Positions 46,101-57,425 are shown, counted from the stretch's first letter. The stretch is DNA of 64,000 bases from Galeopsis tetrahit (GCA_963675135.1 OY776132.1:8556001-8620000), one strand, 5' to 3'. The notes: generated by a model not told the origin, from the sequence alone. Made by a program: numbers and translations.

Positions 46101-46937
46101 GTTGATAAGAGCTCTTGAGAAGTCTACTGCACAGCAAGCTGTAATAGTAGTATCTCAAGATGAGCTGACTGGAACCTTGGGTGATTTAAAAGGCAAAATC
46201 AAGAACAGGCAAGGAAAAGGCAAAGAAATTGCTCAAGAAGGCACTCAAGCTCCTGCCAAAAGTCTACAGATCAATGCTCCTGTAGAACAAGTTCCTGAGA
46301 AGAGAATGACAAGGAAAAGAAAGGCAGATGAACAAGCTCAGTCAAGCAAGAAGTCAGCTCCAGCAGAGCCTACTGCAGAAGAGAAAGAGGCTTTAGAGCT
46401 GAAGAAAAGGAAGTTGCTTGAAGCTCAAAAGCTTAAGCAAAAGAAGCTGAATGATGCGAAGGCAGTCAAAGCCAAATTTGAAAGGAAATTAGCCAAACTC
46501 AGGAAAGCACTCAAGGACAAGGCAAAAGAAGAAAATGTCCTGGTGTTTGAAGCAATTATGTGGATTATTTAGCCCTTCAAGATGAGCTACCAAGATGGTA
46601 TCCCCTGAAGAAGAAGTGGCAAATTCAACACCACATAGTAAGGAAATTTGGTCCTCTACCTACTTATGAAGATGAATTCTCTCAGTTTAGTCAGTTCATG
46701 ACCATTGAAGATCCAGAGTTCTGGGAAGAAATTGTCAAGACAACCAAAGAACTTGACAACTGCAGAATCCTAACTCCTGAAGAACCCAAATGGGATGCAC
46801 CCCTTTTGGACTCCGGAAGAGCCAACTTGATTGAAATCAAAAGGATTCTGTATAAGATCTATGAAGAGGAAAATGTTACAGACTTGCAGCACATGGAAGA
46901 AGTTCGAGTGCGTCTGTACCTTGCTTACCGCATCTGA
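43146..46937 (+). pseudogene. ORF3 (post-pol accessory protein) of Sirevirus-like copy B, interrupted
   Basis: This is the extra gene where Sireviruses are said to carry an envelope-like ORF, but I see no signal peptide or membrane segment. Part 1 (43146-44063, about 305 aa) is a globular domain starting MAIIEIYDEK with MDIAGKMLLGNTFSHDA and IDGDWQGLFLE; it resembles the putative plant transposon protein domain (Pfam family remembered, not searched). An acidic tail ends at TAA 44,061. Part 2 is a Pro/Thr/Gln linker with IPADTHT-type repeats. Part 3 has LRICTWIELRR and VMEGMGGKENFLDWE. A long coiled coil follows, with VVSQDELTGTLGDLKGKI, then a basic region and a C-terminal domain (KKKWQIQHHIVRKFG). 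It is broken by the stop and by frameshifts near 44,620 and 46,543. Confidence 0.85.
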
Positions 46938-47148
46938 AGAAATCAGAAGACCTGATGAAGACTACTTTAGAAGTTTAAAGAAACTATTACTTGTAATCTG
47001 TAAAAGCTCTATATATATTCAAGTTCTAGTTCTCTTTGCTTACAAGACAAACTCTCACTGTCTTCATCAGATACTTCAGTTTTAAGAATTTTATAAACTC
47101 TTATCTTATTTCATTAAGAGCACTTATCAAGTATAGTTTTGGCTTCAT

Positions 47149-47163
47149 CAAAAAGGGGGAAAT
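47149..47163 (+). other. 3' polypurine tract before LTR2
   Basis: CAAAAAGGGGGAAAT abuts the TG of LTR2. The same tract precedes LTR3 at 50,415-50,429. Confidence 0.85.
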
Positions 47164-48590
47164 TGTTGGGATATAAATTCATCCTAAGCCCCACTTGATG
47201 TTAGAATAGTTTTGATGGCCAAAACACTTAGAGTTTATAAATGTAATAGGATCAGCTGACTTGTATAGAACAGCTTAGACTAGTCTTGTGTGATCAACTG
47301 TATTGATATCAGCTGATCAGCACAACCTTGGCTTACATGCCTATCCTCAAGATGAGAAGAGTAGAAGAATTGAAGACTAGAAGATCCTTGAAGACCAGTT
47401 AAGTAAGGTGCTTGTATACCTACTTAACTGATGGAGTCCAAGATTGAAGATGGCCTAAAGCAGCACAAAGAATTGCCAGATCAGAAGAGTATTACTCGAC
47501 TGATACCAGAAGACAGAAGACATAAGGCCAGACGAGTAGTCAGAAGACTAGTAGAGCAGATCAGAAGACTATGTGCTCTTCCAGGACTCGGCTGATTCCA
47601 AAGTCATCTTGCAATTCAAACGAAGACCTACCTTATTTAGAAGATTGACATGATCCCAGGATTGAAGCAATCAAGCGGCTGGAATCAAGCCATTATGGAA
47701 AGATTGCCCCAACGGCTAGTTGCAAGCAATCACCACTATAAATACAAGAGGATGAGAAATCACAAACAAGAAGTCACAACGAGAGAATTCAACAAGCTAA
47801 GCAAGCAATCAAGCAAAAGCCATACTGTCTTAAGAATTCTCCAAGAGCCCAGAAAGCCTTAGAATACTTGTAGCTCTTAAGCGATTTCTATCCAACCCAT
47901 AAGAACCTGAAACCTGTTCATATTGTATATCCGTTGTTTTAGGCATAATGGTTAAGCAATTTATAAGCTTGAACCATTAGTTGGATACTCTTCAAAAACC
48001 CCAAACTCTCACCGAAAGGTTAAAGTTTTTGAACCCCTCAAAGTGCAAGTGCTTACAATCACTTGTGGAGACTGTAGCTGTTAGGACGGCTCAGATCTCA
48101 AAGTCCTACCCTTGGGACTATAAAGGACAAGCCCCTTGTAATTTTTGGTAAATTAAAGGGATTAAACATCACGTTAGGACGTGAGAGTGGACGTAGGAAC
48201 GTATATCCGAACCACTATAAACCTGGTGTTATTTACTTTCTGCACTTTACATTTCTGCCATTTCATCTATCTTATATAGTGCATACTGTATTTTCAACTA
48301 TCTTAAAAACAAGGCCATAATCTTAAAACCAGCATCAGCTGAGGTTTTCACTAAACAAACAAGTATTGGTGTTTTTAAAAGGAACTAAAGAACGAGTCTA
48401 ATCAAGGCCTACCATAATTCCGCATATAACCTCTTCATTCAGATCACTATAGTCATCTGGACCAGCAGACTTGTAGTCCAGCTGACATAGTAATCAGAAG
48501 AGGTTCCAACTCTCTTGAAAAAGTTTTAAAGTCTATTCACCCCTCCCCTCTAGACTTTAATCCCATTCACTACTCGTTCAGGGACCAACA
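47164..48590 (+). repeat. LTR2 of Sirevirus-like composite (3' LTR of copy B)
   Basis: TGTTGGGATATAAATTC to AGGGACCAACA, 1,427 bp, same ends as LTR1 and LTR3 but about 27 bp shorter, lacking the doubled CCAACGGCTAGT unit and a GGAATCAAG unit. It is followed directly by mid-ORF3 sequence (ATTCCAACTCACTTCATGCC), which marks its outer border within another element's ORF3. Confidence 0.92.
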
Positions 48591-50203
48591 ATTCCAACTC
48601 ACTTCATGCCTTCAGATAACCTGACTCACTTCATTGATAAAGGAGAAAAGATCATGACCCATCTGGTTAAGGCCACTGCCTCATTCCTCAATGAAGAGTA
48701 TCTTTCAGCTGAAGAAAGAGGCAAAGCACTGATTGTTCATCCAAAGCCTCAAGGATCTACATCAACTCCAACCCCATCTGTTGACTATACAGCAGACATC
48801 TGCTCTCAAGTCAAAGCCGCAATAGACCTACACTTTGAGAAAGGTTTAGGCCTGCAGCTTGGAAGGTATGTTGAAAAAGCTGCTAGGGAGCAGAAGACTC
48901 GTCTTCACGATCAAATTATTGACATTGAAGACAAGTTTGGAGAGTCACTTCACCATCAGATAGGTGAATACTTAAGCACAATTCAGAAAGGAGCAGGTGA
49001 CACCTCCAAAATGTTTGCTGATCTCTATACTAATGAGGTCCACCGCATGGAGACCACCTACAAGAAGAGAATTGAGGATGCTGAAGCAAGAGCCACTGAA
49101 GGTCAAGCTCTTCTTAAATCAGCTGCAGAGGAGAATGAGAAACTGCAGACTCAGCTGAAGGAGACAGCAGCCAAATTGGAAGCACTTTCAGAAAAGCTCG
49201 AAGCTGCCTCCTCCACCAATTCTCTTACTCATGTCATGGAGCACAGTATCTCTCACATAACTGCTGTCAGCAAGGTCAATGCCATGGCCCTGAAGCAAAC
49301 TCTGAAAGTGGAAATAATGAATGCCATGAAGCCTTTTGCGACTGCACTTGCTGAAGCCAAAAAGGGGGAAGATATGTTGATAAGAGCTCTTGAGAAGTCT
49401 ACTGCACAGCAAGCTGTAATGGTAGTATCTCAAGATGAGCTGAATGAAACCTTGGGTGATTTAAAAGGCAAAATCAAGAACAGGCAAAGAAATCGCTCAA
49501 GAAGGCACTCAAGCTCCTGCCAAAAGTCTACAGATCAATGCTCCTGTAGAACAAGTTCCTGAGAAGAGAATGACAAGGAAAAGAAAGGCAGATGAACAAG
49601 CTCAGTCAAGCAAGAAGTCAGCTCCAGCAGAGCCTACTGCAGAAGAGAAAGAGGCTTTAGAGCTGAAGAAAAGGAAGTTGCTTGAAGCTCAAAAGCTTAA
49701 GCAAAAGAAGCTGAATGATGCGAAGGCAGTCAAACCCAAATTTGACAGGAAAATAGCCAAACTCAGGAAAGCACTCAAGGACAAGGCAAAAGAAGAAAAT
49801 GTCCTGGTGTTTAATAGCAATTATGTGGATTATTTAGCCCTTCAAGATGAGCTACCAAGATGGTATCCCCTGAAGAAGAAGTGGCAAATTCAACACCACA
49901 TAGTAAGGAAATTTGGTCCTCTCCCTACTTATGAAGATGAATTCTCCCAGTTCAATCAGTTCATGACCATTGAAGATCCAGAGTTCTGGGAAGAAATTGT
50001 CAAGACAGCCAAAGAACTTGACAACTGCAGAATCCTAACTCCTGAAGAACCCCAAATGGGATGCACCCCTTCTGGACTCCGGAAGAGCCAACTTGATTGA
50101 AATCAAAAGGATTCTGTATAAGATCTATGAAGAGGAGAATGTTACAGACTTGCAGCACATGGAAGAAGTTCGATTGCGTCTGTACCTTGCTTACCGCATC
50201 TGA
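48591..50203 (+). pseudogene. 3' part of ORF3 of Sirevirus-like copy A
   Basis: The sequence corresponds to copy B from about 45,317 onward: THFIDKGEKIMTHLVKAT, the coiled coil, VVSQDELNETLGDLKGKI, basic region and C-terminal domain. It starts without a start codon because it is the right-hand remainder of a split gene. An 11-bp deletion near 49,490 and a 1-bp insertion near 50,050 shift the frame; where copy B lost a base (near 46,543) this copy retains it. Identity to copy B is high. Confidence 0.88.
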
Positions 50204-50429
50204 AGAAATCAGAAGACCTGATGAAGACTACCTTTGAAGTTTAAAGAAACTATTACTTGTAATCTGTAAAAGCTCTATATATATTCAAGTTCTAGTTATT
50301 TTTGCTTACAAGTCAAACTCTCATTGTCTTCATCAGATACTTCAGTTTTAAGAATTTTATAAACTCTTATCTTATTTCATTAAGAGCACTTATCAAGAAT
50401 AGTTTTGGCTTCATCAAAAAGGGGGAAAT

Positions 50430-51885
50430 TGTTGGGATATAAATTCACCCTAAGCCCCACTTGATGTTAGAATAGTTTTGATGGCCAAAACACTTAGAGT
50501 TTATAAATGTAATAGGATCAGCTGACTTGTATAGAAACAGCTTAGACTAGTCCTGTGTGATCAACTGTATATTGATATCAGCTGATCAGCACAGCCCTGG
50601 CTTACATGCCTATCCTCAAGATGAGAAGAGTAGAAGGCTTGAAGACTAGAAGATCCTTGAAGACCAGCTGAGTAAGGTGCTTGTATACCTACTTAACTAA
50701 TGGAGTCCAAGATTGAAGATGACCTTAATGCAACACAAGTATTTGCCAGATCAGAAGAGTACTACTCGACTGATACCAGAAGACAGAAGACATAAGGCCA
50801 GACGAGTAGTCAGAAGACTAGTAGAGCAGATCAGAAGACTATGTGCTCTTCCAGGACTCGGCTGATTCCAAAGTCATCTTGCAATTCAAACGAAGACCTA
50901 CCTTATTTAGAAGATTGACATGATCCCAGGATTGAAGCAATCAAGCGGCTGGAATCAAGGAATCAAGCTATTATGGAAAGATTGCCCCAACAGCTAGTCA
51001 ACTCCAACGGCTAGTTGCAAGCAATCACCACTATAAATACAAGAGGATGAGAAATCACAAACACGAAGTCACAACGAGAGAATTCAACAAGCTAAGCAAG
51101 CAATCAAGCAAAAGTCATACTGTCTTAAGAATTCTCCAAGAGCCCAGAAAGCCTTAGAATATTTGTAGCTCTTAAGTGATTTCTATCCAACCCATAAGAA
51201 CCTGAAACCTGTTCATATTGTATATCCATTGTTTTAGGCATAGTGGTTAAGCAATCTATAAGCTTGAACCATTAGTTGGATACTCTTCAAAAACCCCAAA
51301 CCCTCACCGAAAGGTTAAAGTTTTTGAACCCCTCAAAGTGCAAGTGCTTACAATAACTTGTGGAGACCGTAGCTGTTATGACGGCTCAGATCTCAAAGTC
51401 CTATCCTTGGGACTATAAAGGACAAGCCCCTTGTAATTTTTGGTAAATTAAAGGGATTAAATATCACGTTAGGACGTGAGAGTGGACGTAGGAACGTATA
51501 TCCGAACCACTATAAACCTGGTGTTATTTACTTTCTGCACTTTACATTTCTATCATTTCATTTATCTTATATAGTGCATACTGTATTTTCAACTGTCTTC
51601 AAAACAAGGCCATAATCTTAAAACCAGCATTAGCCGAGGTTTTCACTAAACAAACAAGTATTGGTATTTTAAAAAGGAACTAAAGAACGAGTCTAATCAA
51701 GGCCTACCATTATTCCGCATATAACCTCTTCATTCAGATCACTATAGTCATCTGGACCAGCAGACTTGTAGTCCAGCTGACATAGCAATCAGAAGAGGGT
51801 CCAACTCTCTTGAAAAAGTTTTAAAGTCTATTCACCCCTCCCCTCTAGACTTTAATCCCATTCACTACTCGTTCAGGGACCAACA
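50430..51885 (+). repeat. LTR3 of Sirevirus-like composite (3' LTR of copy A)
   Basis: TGTTGGGATATAAATTC to AGGGACCAACA, 1,456 bp, nearest to LTR1 by shared indels. Followed by AAGTT, the right target duplication. Confidence 0.92.
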
Positions 51886-51890
51886 AAGTT

Positions 51891-52425
51891 CAGAAAGACA
51901 AGTCAAGAAGACAAGTGAAGAAATCAAGAAGATTGCTACTGGACGAAGAGAAGTTTTTCTTTAACATTTTCAAGTTGCTAGTTGCTTGTAAAATAGCTAG
52001 TTAGATCGAAGATATATCTGGATATATAATCGAAAAGATCTAAGTCTTATTTTTTGGGACTTAAAGCCACAAGAACATATTACTCGATTGGAAGAGTTAA
52101 TAAGAATTTCACGACTGGTGTTGTGAGAGTGGATGTAGACAAGTTGTCGAACCACTATAAATCTCGTGTTGTTTACTTTACTGTTTTATTTGTGTTTGAT
52201 TGATTAATTGCTTAATTGATTTAAATACTTAAGAACAAGACTAGTAGAGTGTTCATACAGAGTTCGCGAATTTTAGTTGAGTATAAACTTGATTGGGCTC
52301 ATTGATAAATTTGATATTCCGCATCGTGTACTTTGATATATTGAAAGATTTTGAAAAGTCTATTCACCCCCCTCTAGACATTTTCTTAGCTTACTCAATA
52401 TTATAAACTCAACTAGGGACCTACA
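51891..52425 (+). mobile_element. Outer copia element: second part of 5' LTR
   Basis: Resumes with CAGAAAGACAAGTCAAGAAG after the target duplication and ends AGGGACCTACA, then primer site AGTGGTATCAGAGCAGTAG at 52,426. AACCACTATAAATCTCGTG is shared with the copy at 10.5-11.7 kb. Confidence 0.88.
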
Positions 52426-52606
52426 AGTGGTATCAGAGCAGTAGTTTACGAACTGCTGTTTCTTGATAACCTACTTAAGACTTGGGTGAATTCTTGGTTC
52501 TTCATCGTATTTGCTTTTACGTGTTCTTGATTGCTATACTTAATCACTATTCTGAATATATTTGTTTCTTGATCCTATACTGCTCATTACTAATCTTCTT
52601 GAAATC

Positions 52607-55162
52607 ATGTCTCTCGAAATTAGTGCTAACAAACTACCGAAGTTCCAGGTACAAGATTACGACTACTGGAAGTTGAGAATGGAGGCAATCTTTATCTCCA
52701 CTCACGACTTGATGATCTCAGTCGTCACAGAAGGACCAATCGTGACGATGATCCCTAACACTGCTGCTTTGGACAAGGACAAACCCGTTGGAGTTCTTGT
52801 TCGCAAACCCAGGTCAGAATTAACATCTGAAGAAATGAGACAGAATAACCTGGACAGTTTGGCCAAAAACTACATTTTACATACCCTTCCTAATGAGTAT
52901 CTTGGGAAAGTATTAAAATGTAAGACAGCCAAAGAAATGTGGGACCGTCTTGCTATTATTTGTGAAGGGACTACCCTAATCAAAGAAAGTAAGCTTTCTA
53001 CTGCTGTTCAGAGATTCGAATCATTCAAGATGAAAACTGGTGAAACAATTGACCAGTTGGATACTCGCTTTACAAAAATTATGAATGACTTGGAAGTTCT
53101 TGGCAAATCTTATAATGCTCGTGAAATAAATTTGAGAATTCTTAAGAGTCTTGATGCTATATGGAAAATGGTAAAAATGCTTGTTAAGAATACTCAAGAT
53201 ATAGATGTGTGGACAGCAGAGACGATGTTTCAAACTCTAAAAGCTCATGAGTTTGATCTAGATGAAGAAGATCCCATTGCAAGTAGTGATAGAGAGAATG
53301 TCGTGTCGAATAATGTCGCTTTTAAGTCTAGTTCGTCTAAGTGCTCTAGAGTAGGTAAGTCGAAGTTTAAGACTAAGTCTGCCTCTGTCAAAGACGAGTT
53401 AGATAGTACTGATCTTAGTCTGAAGGATCAGGTGAACCTCATGGTTAGAAAATTCGACAGGATGAACAAACGCTTTGGTAGATATAAGAAGTTCTATAGA
53501 GATCATAAAGGGTCTGCTTTTAAGGACTCGTCTGAGACCAGACGAGACCGAAACTCGTCCGAAAGGAGAGACGAAGTCTCGAAAAGTAACAGACGAGATA
53601 GAGAGTCTGATGATAGAAAGATTAAGCGTTCTGATAGACGTGATAAGCGAAGGGATAATTCTCCTATTAAAAAGGCTACTAATGATCTTTTGTGCTATAA
53701 ATGTGAGAAGCTAGTTCACTACATCTATGAATGTCCGGACCTGAGCACTGACGATCGTGAAGAACGCAAAGCACGAAGGGAAAGAAGATATAACCGGGGC
53801 AAGAAGGCAATGATGGCCAATAATGACTCTGAGTCGGATTCAGACGAGTTGCCATCGTCTTTGTCTAGCTACCCGTCTGATCGAGATCACGATGAAGCTT
53901 TCATAGTAGATGATGGCCTATGCTGCATGGCTAAAATTGATCAAGAGGTATCATCTGCAACTTCGTTTCAATCATGTGATGAATCGGATTCTGATGAAAG
54001 TGATTCTGCCGATAGTGAAGTAGGGAGTAGTCTTCATCACTCTACTAGTGTGACTGAAGAAGACCTCCTACTTGCTAACAAGGCGTTCATTGAAGTCAGC
54101 GACGAGAACATCGCCTTAAAACAAGAAATCATTGATCTTAAGGAAGCTCAGTGTAAAGTAGATCCTAATGTAACAGTCCTAAATGAGCGCTTGACTGAAG
54201 AGTTAAAGCAACTCAAAGACAAGTGTGCATTGACAGACAGGTTATATCAAGACCTACTTAAGACACATGCAACTGAGAGAAATGAGTTCAATGTTTTAAA
54301 GAGCAAGTGCAAAAAGCTTGAAGAACGTAATAAGTTCTTAGAGACTGAGGTTGTCACTCTAGACCTTAAACTTACTGACCTGGTTAACTCTTCAAAGATT
54401 AACCTTCAATTGTCAGATAGGTATAGGACTTCAGCTGACAAGACAGGTATTGGTGCAGATTCACCTAGCTCGTCTACTCATGTCCTTAAGAACCCTACTA
54501 CTGTTAATTCAAGTTCTTTGACTAATGATAAAGGAAAAGGACCAATGGAATACGATATTGGAACTACATCCAAAGGCAATGTACATAAGCAGACTCGAGT
54601 TAACACTCCAATTACCAAGGGAGGTAAAAAGAATGTTAACAACAGGCCTGCCCCGTCTAGAACTAGTCTACAAAGGACCACTAGTCGTGGACGACCAAAC
54701 CAGGTCAGATACGAGGATTGGTATCCTGAGGAGACGAGTACTAGACAAGTACAGACTAGACGACAAGAGCCTAGACCTCATTTCATAAGGCAGTCTCAGC
54801 TCTACTCGTCTAAGCCTAGGAAGGTTGCTCCAAAGCATCGTATTCAACCAGTCCTATATCCTCCACCTTTGTCATATGATATCATAAGTGAGGAAAGACC
54901 TAAACGTGTCTATAAACCGTATGGACCAAATGCATACAAGCCCTATTCTGACTATCATAGACCAGTGCCTGCTCAAGTAGAGATTAAGTCGAAAGGCTAT
55001 CTTAAACGAGTAGACCCGAAATTGAATGATAGGCCAGATAAGGACAATAAGGTCTTATTTTGTAACAAATATGGCAGGAAGCTTAAGCGATCAAACTTTT
55101 TCAGGACTCCGATGTATATTTGGATTCCTTTGAACTCGACTAACCCCCCAGGACCCCAATAA
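52607..55162 (+). CDS. Gag of outer copia element, uninterrupted
   Basis: From ATG 52607 (MSLEISANKLPKFQVQDYDY) the frame runs 851 codons. Gag core: NLDSLAKNYILHTLPNEYLG and CEGTTLIKESKLSTAVQRFE. Then LKDQVNLMVRKFDRMNKRFG, an Arg/Ser-rich stretch, and a zinc knuckle CYKCEKLVHYIYEC in which the usual Gly before His is Val. A coiled coil (ENIALKQEIIDLKEAQ, LKSKCKKLEERNKFLE) and a basic C-terminal part follow. The stop at 55,160 lies just before the gag-pol border. It is longer than typical copia Gag, as in Sireviruses. Although open, pol is gone, so at most it could act in trans. Confidence 0.85.
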   Translation: MSLEISANKLPKFQVQDYDYWKLRMEAIFISTHDLMISVVTEGPIVTMIPNTAALDKDKPVGVLVRKPRSELTSEEMRQNNLDSLAKNYILHTLPNEYLGKVLKCKTAKEMWDRLAIICEGTTLIKESKLSTAVQRFESFKMKTGETIDQLDTRFTKIMNDLEVLGKSYNAREINLRILKSLDAIWKMVKMLVKNTQDIDVWTAETMFQTLKAHEFDLDEEDPIASSDRENVVSNNVAFKSSSSKCSRVGKSKFKTKSASVKDELDSTDLSLKDQVNLMVRKFDRMNKRFGRYKKFYRDHKGSAFKDSSETRRDRNSSERRDEVSKSNRRDRESDDRKIKRSDRRDKRRDNSPIKKATNDLLCYKCEKLVHYIYECPDLSTDDREERKARRERRYNRGKKAMMANNDSESDSDELPSSLSSYPSDRDHDEAFIVDDGLCCMAKIDQEVSSATSFQSCDESDSDESDSADSEVGSSLHHSTSVTEEDLLLANKAFIEVSDENIALKQEIIDLKEAQCKVDPNVTVLNERLTEELKQLKDKCALTDRLYQDLLKTHATERNEFNVLKSKCKKLEERNKFLETEVVTLDLKLTDLVNSSKINLQLSDRYRTSADKTGIGADSPSSSTHVLKNPTTVNSSSLTNDKGKGPMEYDIGTTSKGNVHKQTRVNTPITKGGKKNVNNRPAPSRTSLQRTTSRGRPNQVRYEDWYPEETSTRQVQTRRQEPRPHFIRQSQLYSSKPRKVAPKHRIQPVLYPPPLSYDIISEERPKRVYKPYGPNAYKPYSDYHRPVPAQVEIKSKGYLKRVDPKLNDRPDKDNKVLFCNKYGRKLKRSNFFRTPMYIWIPLNSTNPPGPQ

Positions 55163-55196
55163 ACAAAGAGGGTACCTAAATTATTGAATATCTTCA

Positions 55197-55506
55197 TTGC
55201 AGGGTCGACTCGACTTGTATAAGAAGGATGGCTCAGTAGGAGAAACTTGGTACATTGATAGTGGTTGTTCGCACCACATGACATGTACTAAGGCTCTTCT
55301 ATCGAGTTACCAGGAGAAAGAAGGACCCAAGGTGATATTCGGTGATAGCTCAACTGCTGTTACGAAAGGCTGGTTACATCAGAAATGGAGATGTAGAGAT
55401 ACAGGACGTATCATACGTAGAAGGTTTGAAATACAATTTACTATTTATTTCTCAATTCTGTGACCGTGGTTATAAAGTGCAGTTTAAAAGTCGAAAATGC
55501 AGTATT
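55197..55506 (+). pseudogene. Start of copia pol (protease), frameshifted and truncated
   Basis: After a TCTTCATTGCAGGG junction, GETWYIDSGCSHHMTCTKAL gives the protease active site (DSG). A one-base shift near 55,370 breaks the frame, but conserved words continue in the other frame to about 55,500 (CDRGYKVQF). The element then stops against the AT-rich inverted-arm repeat. Integrase, reverse transcriptase and 3' LTR are absent. Confidence 0.88.
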
Positions 55507-55960
55507 TTTTAAAAATTATAAAGTAAAATAAAATTGGACGGATGGAGTATTTTTTAAAAATTATACCTAAAATTACTATAGTGCGCTTCTATTAATTTAA
55601 ACAAAATATAATACAATCAATCCTAATTTATATATTGTATAAAAAATTGACCACGGTTATTTACACCCCCACTTTTATTGAATTCACACCTAATAATTAT
55701 TATTTTTAAAAAAATACATCTAAAATTACTATAATGCCCTTCTATTAATTTACACAAAATATAATACAATCAATCATAATTTATATATAAACAATTTACC
55801 ACGGTTATTTACACCCCGCTTTTGTTGACTTCACCCCTCAAGTTATTTTTTAAAAACAATTACACCTAAAATTACTATAGTGTCCTTCTATTAAATTAAA
55901 TAAAATATAATACAATCAATCCTAATTTATATAGGCAAGTTCTTATATACACTCGCGTGT
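55507..55960 (-). repeat. Left inverted arm: 148-bp tandem repeat, about three units
   Basis: CACGGTTATTTACACCC occurs at 55,652 and 55,800, 148 bp apart, and CTATTAATTTACACAAAATA-type words recur in each unit. The units are the inverse of the 57.7-58.1 kb arm and of 7.9-8.1 kb. This repeat cut off the copia pol. Confidence 0.7.
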
Positions 55961-55984
55961 ATATACACTCTTCAATTTCATTAA

Positions 55985-56469
55985 GGGGCTGTTTGGTTAG
56001 GGATTGTGGTGGATGGGATGGGGATGGGGATTTGAAAAATGTGGATGGGGGTAATCCATGAATAGTAATTGAATAAAAATTGTGTTTGGATAGAGATTGA
56101 AAAATAGATGTGGATGGAGAACTTTATGTCAAATCAATAGTGATGTTGTATTATTTTATTATTGTTAGTTAGTAGAGTAATTAGTGTAAGGAAGAAAAGT
56201 AGGAAAGAGAATAAATGTGTGGAAGAAAAGTAGGAGAGAGAATAAATGTGTGGAAGAAAAGTAGGAAAGAGAATAAATGTATGGAAGAAAAAGTAGGAGA
56301 GAGAATGAGTAATTAATATAAAAATATGATGATGTAATGGTATAAAAATAGGTATATAGGTGTATTATAAGGGTGGATGGGTATTGAGATGGGTATTTGG
56401 ATGGAGAGGGATGGGATGGGGGATGGCCCATCCAAATCCGGATGGGCCAATCCCAAACCAAACACACCC
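55985..56469. mobile_element. Tourist-type (PIF/Harbinger-like) MITE with TAA duplication
   Basis: Ends are GGGGCTGTTTGGTTAGGGAT and the inverse of ATCCCAAACCAAACACACCC-like sequence (CCCAAACCAAACACACCC). TAA flanks both sides (55982-55984, 56470-56472). Length 485 bp, GATGGG-rich, no transposase. Inside (56186-56312) a 31-bp unit GTGTGGAAGAAAAGTAGGAA and following bases is tandemly repeated four times. Confidence 0.85.
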
Positions 56470-57140
56470 TAAAAGTTTAAGCCTAATTTACCTTTTTCGG
56501 TGCAGACAATAAATGGGTCGCTCAAATCTAATGAAAGGTCACGATTATATGCACACACAAGATTGAGGTGGACACCCACCAATTTTTTTTGCAAATCAAT
56601 GATTTTGAGAGTGAGAGGCCTAGAAGAGAATTTTAAAAAAAATACTTTAATATCTGGATTTCAAGATTGAGAGATCTAGAAGAAAATTGACAACAGAGGG
56701 GCAGCAGAAACGAGGAGGAGGAGATAAATCTATTTTTCTAACTTACAATTAAAAGAGGGACAAACGGCTTGGGACGCTACGGAAGGAGGAGGAAGCCGCG
56801 AGGGCTTGGGACGTAGCCACGGACGGCGGCGGCTTGGGACGCAACCTTGGATGGACAGTTAGGCCTGGACAAACGGCGAAGCAGTGGCGCGTGAAATCGG
56901 CAAAATAAATGCGGCGACGACGAACGAGCCTATGGCGGCAAAACTTTGTGTGGCAACGAAGATTTGAGCGGCGACCGGCGAGTCTAGGAGAGGAGTGAGT
57001 GTCCCAAGCGGCGTATTTTATTTTTCACGCTATATGGTTTGAGAGAATAAGGGGAGAATTATGATTATGTAGGAGAAGGGTATCTCTGGTCTTTCATGGG
57101 GTGTGTCTTAATTGTACGAGGTGTGCGCTAAAATCTCGTG
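56470..57140. other. Non-coding stretch with a GC-rich block
   Basis: Between 56,760 and 57,010 the base content rises and GGCTTGGGACG is repeated about four times among GGCGGCG words. No frame longer than background is open on either strand. It may be a captured gene piece within the inverted-arm element, but I cannot identify it. Confidence 0.35.
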
Positions 57141-57159
57141 TGTGCTTATAACCGACTAT

Positions 57160-57425
57160 TGATTACTAATTATTGTTCATGGTATTACTGATTGTTATTA
57201 ATGGTATTACTGATAACTGTTCATGATATTACTGATAACTGTTTTTGGTATTACTGAATATAATTAGATGTGTGGAATTATTTGTTATTGTGTATACTGT
57301 TCATGGTATTACTGATTATTATTCATGGTATTACTGATTATTATTCATGGTATTACTGATTATTATTCATGGTATTGTTGATTACTCCACTATTTATGGT
57401 ATTACTAGTTACTTATTGTATTACC
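57160..57425. repeat. 22-bp minisatellite, TTCATGGTATTACTGATTATTA type
   Basis: About ten degenerate copies; the cleanest three (57,300-57,375) are exact repeats of ATTCATGGTATTACTGATTA. Non-coding. Confidence 0.8.

Larger units (their letters stand above)
34037..51885 (+). mobile_element. Sirevirus-like copia composite with three LTRs, inserted in the outer copia LTR
   Basis: Order: LTR1 (34037-35490), primer site, gag, pol, 1.85-kb spacer, ORF3, polypurine tract, LTR2 (47164-48590), a partial second ORF3 without gag-pol (48591-50429), LTR3 (50430-51885). AAGTT flanks the whole (34032-34036, 51886-51890), so LTR1 and LTR3 are the ends of one insertion. LTR2 lacks segments shared by LTR1 and LTR3 (for example the CAACTCCAACGGCTAGT unit), so it belongs to a second copy. 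Large size, extra ORF after pol and copia-order pol support the Sirevirus lineage; no search was run. Confidence 0.9.

Noticed and set aside
47164..48590. LTR2 as a simple solo LTR inserted in the composite
   Set aside because: It is preceded by a proper polypurine tract and full element interior but followed by mid-ORF3 sequence, and no matching 5-bp duplication flanks it, so it is the 3' LTR of a nested copy rather than a solo LTR.
57160..57425. CRISPR-like array of regularly spaced repeats
   Set aside because: Units are contiguous with no unique spacers, in a plant genome; it is a minisatellite. The same holds for 31.8-32.9 kb and 57.85-58.13 kb.
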